Below, one piece after another: positions 58,273-64,000 of a stretch of 64,000 nt of DNA (its first letter is position 1; each line of letters begins with the position of its first letter). The notes beneath the pieces are model-generated. The model searched no databases. It saw only the letters and a program-made list of their open reading frames with translations, and was not told the origin of the DNA. Source of the DNA: Adenophora triphylla var. japonica (lineage: Eukaryota > Streptophyta > Magnoliopsida > Asterales > Campanulaceae); contig JAFEMH010001234.1 in the NCBI GenBank assembly GCA_022495995.1, forward strand, positions 62,001-126,000, read 5' to 3'. The translations under genes and the position numbers were made by a program.

Positions 58273-59531
58273 TCACATGGGAGATCCTTGGAATTGCGGA
58301 AGAGGATTATTGACCACCTTGGGAGGAGCTTTCTCAATCCTGCCTTCATCAACCAACCTTTGAATCAACAGCTTCAGAGGGACACAATCGTTGGTGACAT
58401 GACCGGGATACTGATGATAGTAACAATACTTACTACGATCCAAATCCGGGTTGGGTTTGAGGGGATGGTAATTGTCAAGCGGCTTGATCATTCCTCTTCG
58501 CATCAATCCATTGAAAGCTTCCTCAGTTGTTATTCCCATATCATCAAATTCTCGCTGCTGGCGAGGTGGAAACCGACCACGATTCCGGACACCACTTTCC
58601 TCATGGGACCCCTTTTCGATCTCCCTTTCATCAATGAGTTCCTGGATGATCACCCTCAACTGTCTGCATTCATGAGTGGTATGGCCAGGATATCGGTGAT
58701 AGTAGCAATACTTGCTTGGGTCCAGCTTTATGTTGTTATGAGGAGGGCTATAATTGACTAGTAGCTGAACGAGTCCTCCACTCACCAAAACCTTGAGGAA
58801 TTGATTCATAGGCATTCCCAAATCACCCAGTACTGTTTCTTCCTTTCCGTCTGAGCTATCTTTGGAGAGGACCCGGGTATTGGCGTCCCTTGCTGGATAG
58901 GATTCACGGCAGGAATGAAAGACATTTGATTAACGGTTACGTATGAGGCTGGTCCTGAACGTTGATCTTGGGGAAATGATGAGTTGAAGCCATATGAACT
59001 CATTGGTAATTGAGAAACACTTCCTTGAAGAGGAGTTTGGTCAGCATGGAATGGCAGTGATCCTTTTTGGTTGAAATGGCTGTTCACATAATGACACGAT
59101 CCTTGGGAATCTTGTTGATACTGACTCTGTAACCCAAACTGGTTAGGAGAACTAAAAGCATTGGGGATCGGTTGTCCATCCTGAATCTGAGTTTGTACAA
59201 CTTGAGGTGCCGGGGGAAGAATATTATCTTGCTCATCCTCATTCATCCCCTTCATCACCTTTTCAACCCCATGCTCAACACTACTAGCACCAATGATCTC
59301 TTCGTACGACCCATCTTCGTGACGAATTACTGTGATCCCTCGGGCACGCATGGCTTCTACAAACCTAGCGTGTGTTTCCTCTTCTCGGGCTTTAGCAATT
59401 TGGGCAAGCAACTGAGCTCTGCATTCATGAACCATGGCAGCTTCAAGAGCAGCTCGCAACTCTGCCACCGACAAATCATTCATGTCCCATTGACCCGAAG
59501 TAAGAGGGATTCCAGACTGAGCGGATGACAT
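58273..59531 (-). pseudogene. Element B gag remnant with duplicated zinc-knuckle region
   Basis: Tat-type gag in two frames. The first part (59531-58806) starts MSSAQSGIPLTSGQWD and is glutamine-, serine- and proline-rich. After a frame change near 58810-58820 the second part runs to 58273. That part contains LGMPMNQFLKVL and the knuckle CYYHRYPGHTTHEC, then a repeat of the same module with GLMRRGMIKPL and CYYHQYPGHVTNDC, each followed by an LIxELIDE/LIxRLVDE stretch. The motif LGMPxxxFxxxL before CxYHxxxPGHTTxxC is characteristic of Tat/Ogre gag. The central capsid domain (WFxxL-type motif) is missing. Confidence 0.8.
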
Positions 59532-60851
59532 ATCCTTTGCACCAGACTTCTCGAATATCAGAACAGCTGAGAGCTTCGCACGAACTGCAACTACTTCAGA
59601 GACAAGAATCAAATGAATACTGGAGGCCGGAGCACGTACCCAACTTGTTGCAGCTACAGAGGGTAGATACGGGTTGATAAGGTAGTGAAGGGAGAAGACT
59701 TTGAGGCAGTACGGGAGAGGGAAAGGAAAAGCGGGACGGACTTGCGCAAACAATTTATTTATGTTCAAGTATAAATTGGTATTTTAAATCCTAAATGCGG
59801 TTGGGAAAGGATAAGCCTTTATTAACGCAAACTACACCTTGGGGAAACCTAGGGACGCAACATTCAAATTACACTAAATGCTTTGCATTTGAAATAAATA
59901 ATAGGTGATAATACCTAAACAAGACCTAACACAGTGTGAGACGGACGAGTGGTCCAAATTTCTGGGGAAATTTGGGCAGCATAACGGGTATTCTCGAAGA
60001 ATTTCCAAGAAAAATCCGGCATGACCTCTCGTCGGTGCATGGTGACAATGCGACATGATCTCTCGTTAGAACACGTCACGAGAGTGACATGTCCCCACGT
60101 GAAATCATGTTGCATTGGCAACATGCCCACAAGGTGCATGGTTTTGGGAAAGGTATGAAGACCTATTGTAAATTTCAAAAACAATTCATTTTGGTGTGAT
60201 AAAAACGTTGTATCCAAAAAAACCAACCGTGGGTAAGCTTTAAGTGTGGCGCCACCTATAACGCGCTAGGGGGATGGGTTTGACATTAGGCGCTCAAGCG
60301 TAGGTGAATATCATCACCATCCGCGATGCCGTCAATCGCACCCGAGTGTTCTAATTCTATGTGTAGTAGTGTGCGGATGACTATGTTCTTTTATTTGCGA
60401 AAAATGATTTTTTTTATTATATTTTTTTAAAAGGAGAAACAAAAGAGAAAACACACACACTCTCACAGGGGACAAGGGGTACAACAATCAACTGCGCAAA
60501 TTTGACACAAGGGACTGCCTCAAACCAGCATCTGAAGAATGTTCAGTGACCAATCCTGTCGCGTGACACAGGACAACAGAGCAAAGCTATCGCACGACCA
60601 GAATAGTCACTGAACCAGAACCCCTGTAAAATGAAATCAGCCCTTGCCTCTCCATGGCAAGGGTCAAAGCACAATAATAGAGCACAACAAAAATGGCCAC
60701 AAAAGACACACAAAAGGCTCACAAGTCTCATAATGCAATAAAATACATGTACCACAAAAGATCATCAAGGATGCACACAAAGATGGATATGTTGGATGTT
60801 TAATTGAATGAAAGCATGACCCTCTTAATTTTGAAAAACAGGTTTTCAAAA
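59532..60851. other. 5' leader of element B
   Basis: Lies between the PBS and gag on the minus strand. No protein is recognised. It includes further TGTCGCGTGACA-type motifs near 60555 (CCTGTCGCGTGACACAGG). Confidence 0.5.
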
Positions 60852-60873
60852 GGTGTCCCCAGCGGAGTCGCCA
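60852..60873 (-). promoter_or_regulatory. Primer-binding site of element B
   Basis: On the minus strand TGGCGACTCCGCTGGGGACA, one base after the 5' LTR. It is the standard PBS of Tat/Ogre elements and fixes the element orientation. Confidence 0.9.
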
Positions 60874-60874
60874 C

Positions 60875-62290
60875 TGAATGTGCCCTCGCCGAAATTTTGG
60901 TTTTTCGATGATGAAAAATAGGAGTCGCCACGCCATGTTTTAAGGTACACTTTGAAAAACCTTTGAAAGAGAAAATGGGTTCGGGGTTCAGGTTACGTGT
61001 TGGGAAGAACCGAGAGTTCACCCAACACGCCTCGTCCGTGGACGAGTCTTTATAATTAAACATCCAAGTAATCCAAAAACATGTGCAAGCAATGATAATG
61101 AACAAATGTGATAAACCATGAATTTTATTGATTTGAACTGAGATCTTACAACTTGTGAGCCATTTGGTTAGGGAGGTCACGTCCCAAATATAACAGATCA
61201 GAACAGATTACAAAAGGAAATGGATCTCTGCAAACAGACATAGAGTGTCGCGTGACACATAGCATGCCTGGCTAGATGTGTCGCATGACACATGATCTAA
61301 CCAGACACGATGTGTCGTGTGACACACTGTCCATCTGCAGAGACTTACAGATTTGAACACAGAAGCACCAACAATCAAAATAGATCCAATTATTTAATCA
61401 GTTCAACTTCGAAATGAACAATTAACAACAATTCGACCAAGGGGGTGTGGATATGGGTAGATCCACACTCCCTTGGTAATCAAACACCAATTCTCACAAG
61501 GATCAAACCATAAGCATTCAATTATTCAAAACAACAATATTAAATAGAGAGATTGCGATTGGATCTCAGTAATCACGACAGATAGAGTCGAATTACTGAG
61601 ATCAGAAGAAGAAAAGATGATTAAATTATAGAAATTGCAAGGTAAGAGAGAGAGAGAGAGATTAGGAGTGTTATCCTCGTTGATTCCACGAATTCTATAC
61701 CAAGTTTGGTATAGAATCCTTCAACAGCTGCTTCTGAAACTGGTTGAACTAAGGAGAGGTGGCTGAAGGTGGATCCAAGTATTGGTGGGTGAATTGGAGT
61801 GAATTGGGGGGAATTGAAGGTGGATTTGGGTAGGAGAGAGAGAGGTATGTGTTCAGTGTGTGTTCAGTGTGTGTGTTACGCGGCTATTTTGGCAGAGTAA
61901 CAGTATGTGAAAGTTAGGATCCATTTCTGAGAGGGGTTGGGTCCTATTTATAGGCTGCAGTTGATAGTCACAAGGTGTCGCACGACCTTATGTAACCATT
62001 TTCCAAGCCTCGATTTGTCGCATGACACAAGGTGTCACCAACCACTTTTGGCGCCAAAACCAGGTTTTGGAACATTCTGAGTAAATACCCAAAAGGTCCA
62101 AAACAGGTTTATTCCCTGTAGGTCCTTTATCATGAGCAAAGTACCAAAAGGTACTTCCTTCGCGAGAAACTTATGGAATGTTTCCAGATGTCTCGGAATA
62201 GATTGGGAATTTACCAAAATGCCCATTAATGCAATTTTATCGTATTAAAATGCATCGAAAAGGGTAGCGAATTGGATTGGCGTACTTACA
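60875..62290 (-). repeat. Element B 5' LTR (right)
   Basis: 1416 bp, minus orientation, TGTAAGTACGCC to GCACATTCA. A minus-strand TATA box is the reverse of TATTTATAGG at about 61945-61954. It shares the TGTCGCGTGACA-type motifs of the left LTR (about 61245, 61279, 61314). Confidence 0.92.
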
Positions 62291-63973
62291 CTATGGTCGA
62301 CCAAGTCTTCATAGGCGAGCTATGCTTACAGATAGATAATAACTCGGGGGCTACCACCAGTGAGATCGCAGCTGAGCTGGATGATATGATTATTGAAGAA
62401 GCTCCACACTTAGGGGCTGAAGAAAGACAGAGGGTTCGAGAGATCATTATAGAGACCCTACAGTTTAGAGACGGTCCGGAGCTTGAAGCTGTAGATGAGC
62501 TAGAAGCAGTGATAACAAATCCTTCTTATCCTGAACAAAAAATTCTAATTGGTAAGCAGTTATCAGCTGAAGAAAGAGTAGAAATTGTCGAGCTAATAAA
62601 TGAGAGGAGTGATGTTTTCGCTTGGCGAGTAGAAGACATGAAGGAATAAAGGAGGAGGTCGCTGTTCACAGGCTAGAAGTTAATCCGACCATGAAACACA
62701 AGGCACAGAAGCTGCGAAGCTTTGCTTGTGACAAAGAGGAGGCGATCAAACTTGAGGTATAAAAACTTTTAAGTGCAGGTATCGTCAAGGATCCTACTCA
62801 CACTACCTGGCTAGCTAATGTGGTAATGGTGAAAAAATCCAATGGCAAGTGGACGATGTGTGTCGACTTCACCAATCTAAATCTAGCCTGCCCCAAGGAT
62901 AACTAACCTCTGCCTCGGATCGACAAGCTCGTAGATTCAATAGCTGAGCACACCACATTAAGCTTCCTCGACGCTTACTCGAACAATCATCAGATCAAGA
63001 TGCACGAGGACGATGTAGTGAAGATGGCTTTCCAAGCTGCTAGGGGTATCTATTGTTACACTATGATGTCGTTCGGTTTGAAGAATGCTGGAGCGACGTA
63101 CCAAAGGATTGTCAACAAGGTCTTTGCCTCAAAAATTGGCCAAAACATGGAGGCTTACGTCGACGATATGGTCATCAAAATAAAGGCCGGACGTCACATG
63201 GTCGTCCTAAAGGAAATGTTTGCCAATTTACGAGCAAACGACATGAAGCTTAACCCGAGTAAGTGTGTGTTCGGCGTGGCAGCTGACAAATTTCTTGGCT
63301 TTATGGTTTCTCAGCGAGGTACTGAAGCCAATCCAGAGAAGATCAAGGCTCTGTTTGACATAAGGAGCCTACAAATATCAAGGAGATGCAGCGACTCAAC
63401 GGTAGGGTTGCAGCCTTAGGTCGCTTTATAGCTAATTCGGCGAAAAGATCTCTCCCCTTCTTTAAATCATTGGGGGGGATGAAAAATTTTGAGTGGACGG
63501 CCGAATGTCATTCGTCATTCTAGCAGCTTAAGGAGTATCTTGCCTCTCCGCCATTATTGAGCAGCCCGGTTGTAGGGGAAACGTTATTCATCTATCTATC
63601 CGTTGGCGACCAAGCTGTGGCCGCTGTATTAGTTCGAGAAGAAGGAGGGCTTCAGAAGCCCATATATTATGTGATCAAGGCCTTGTCCGACGTGGAGGGC
63701 AGGTATTACAATGCAGAGAAGGTAGCATATGCCCTGGTTGTGGCTTCCAGGAAGTTACGAGCTTATTTTCTGGCTCACCCAATTGTCGTGCTTACTAATG
63801 CACCTCTGAGGAAGATTCTACACAAGCCAGAAAGTTCAGGCCGCTTACTCAACTGGTCAATTGCTCTCACAGAATTCGACATCGAGTATCAGCCTCGAAA
63901 GGTAGTAAAAGCTCAAGCTTTGGCAGACTTCTTGGTCGAGCTTACGTTCACCAAGGAAGATAGCGAAGTATGA
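62291..63973 (+). pseudogene. Element D reverse transcriptase and RNase H (Tat lineage)
   Basis: Continuation of the element D polyprotein after the element B insertion. First a connector (62291-62645) ending SDVFAW, typical just before RT. A frame change follows near 62640, then RT: NVVMVKKSNGKWTMCVDFT, DKLVDSIAEHTTLSFLDAYS, MSFGLKNAGATYQR and the catalytic YVDD at 63156-63167. In-frame stops at 62760-62762 and 62904-62906 and a frame change near 63361 break it. RNase H (about 63480-63960) has KPIYYVIKALSDVEGRYYNA and YQPRKVVKAQALADFL. A TGA at 63971-63973 ends the frame. Integrase and the 3' LTR would lie beyond the window. Confidence 0.88.
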
Positions 63974-64000
63974 GTTCAGAAGGAAAAAGGAAAAGGAAAG

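Larger units (their letters stand above)
49563..62290 (-). mobile_element. Element B: Tat-type LTR retrotransposon carrying an antisense PMD gene
   Basis: 12,728-bp element inserted in minus orientation into the pol region of element D. LTRs are 49563-50967 and 60875-62290. The target duplication CTATG (49558-49562, 62291-62295) is exact. Orientation is fixed by the PBS inside the right LTR, the polypurine tract beside the left LTR, LTR TATA boxes on the minus strand, and gag on the minus strand. Protease, reverse transcriptase, RNase H and integrase were not found, so it is non-autonomous. The two LTRs differ clearly (nine or ten changes in the first 150 bases by eye), indicating an old insertion. 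Confidence 0.93.

Overview
This is a plant nuclear window, most likely from a eudicot (the asterid affinity I lean to is only an impression). It is gene-poor, AT-rich and built almost entirely of nested and decayed transposable elements. The plant assignment rests on Tat-lineage Ty3/gypsy and Ty1/copia retrotransposons, a Cassandra TRIM with 5S rRNA sequence in its LTRs, Stowaway, CACTA and hAT elements, plant mobile domain (PMD) genes, and one intact plant-specific BAHD acyltransferase gene. That acyltransferase (11029-12294, minus) is the only ordinary host gene I can support.

Layout. 1-3480: a decayed copia element, split by a three-LTR Cassandra TRIM (1046-2252, target duplication GGAAA). 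3900-10343: the 3' part of a Tat-type element (element A): an antisense, intron-containing PMD pseudogene, several minisatellites, a polypurine tract and a 2.0-kb LTR. 10344-15137: the acyltransferase gene plus a possible SINE, a CACTA MITE, a Stowaway MITE, and two copies of a short segment, one with and one without the Stowaway. 15138-15914: an inverted-repeat element. 15629-31936 and 31937-47342: two tandem copies of one segment of about 15-16 kb. Each holds a Tat 5' LTR and leader, a truncated copia element, a 1.9-kb hAT-like non-autonomous element, a hAT element with a broken transposase gene, and the 5' LTR and gag start of a second Tat-type element (element D). Copy 1 later received a 1.1-kb solo LTR (30303-31430) and copy 2 a Stowaway MITE (36571-36854). 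Element D continues from copy 2 through gag and protease to 49562 and resumes at 62291 with RT and RNase H. Between these halves sits a 12.7-kb element (element B, 49563-62290, target duplication CTATG), inserted in the opposite orientation.

Elements A and B belong to one family. Both have an LTR starting TGTAAGTAC, the same polypurine tract, a related stretch of about 170 bp before it, a 40-bp minisatellite, and a PMD gene in antisense orientation with spliceosomal-type introns. The PMD copy in B is interrupted by a 794-bp hAT-type element and carries in-frame stops; the copy in A is frameshifted. The most noteworthy items are the retroelement family with an antisense intron-bearing PMD gene, the tandem duplication with datable later insertions, and the three-LTR Cassandra. 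Coordinates of solo features with TSDs are base-exact as read by eye; edges of decayed elements are approximate.
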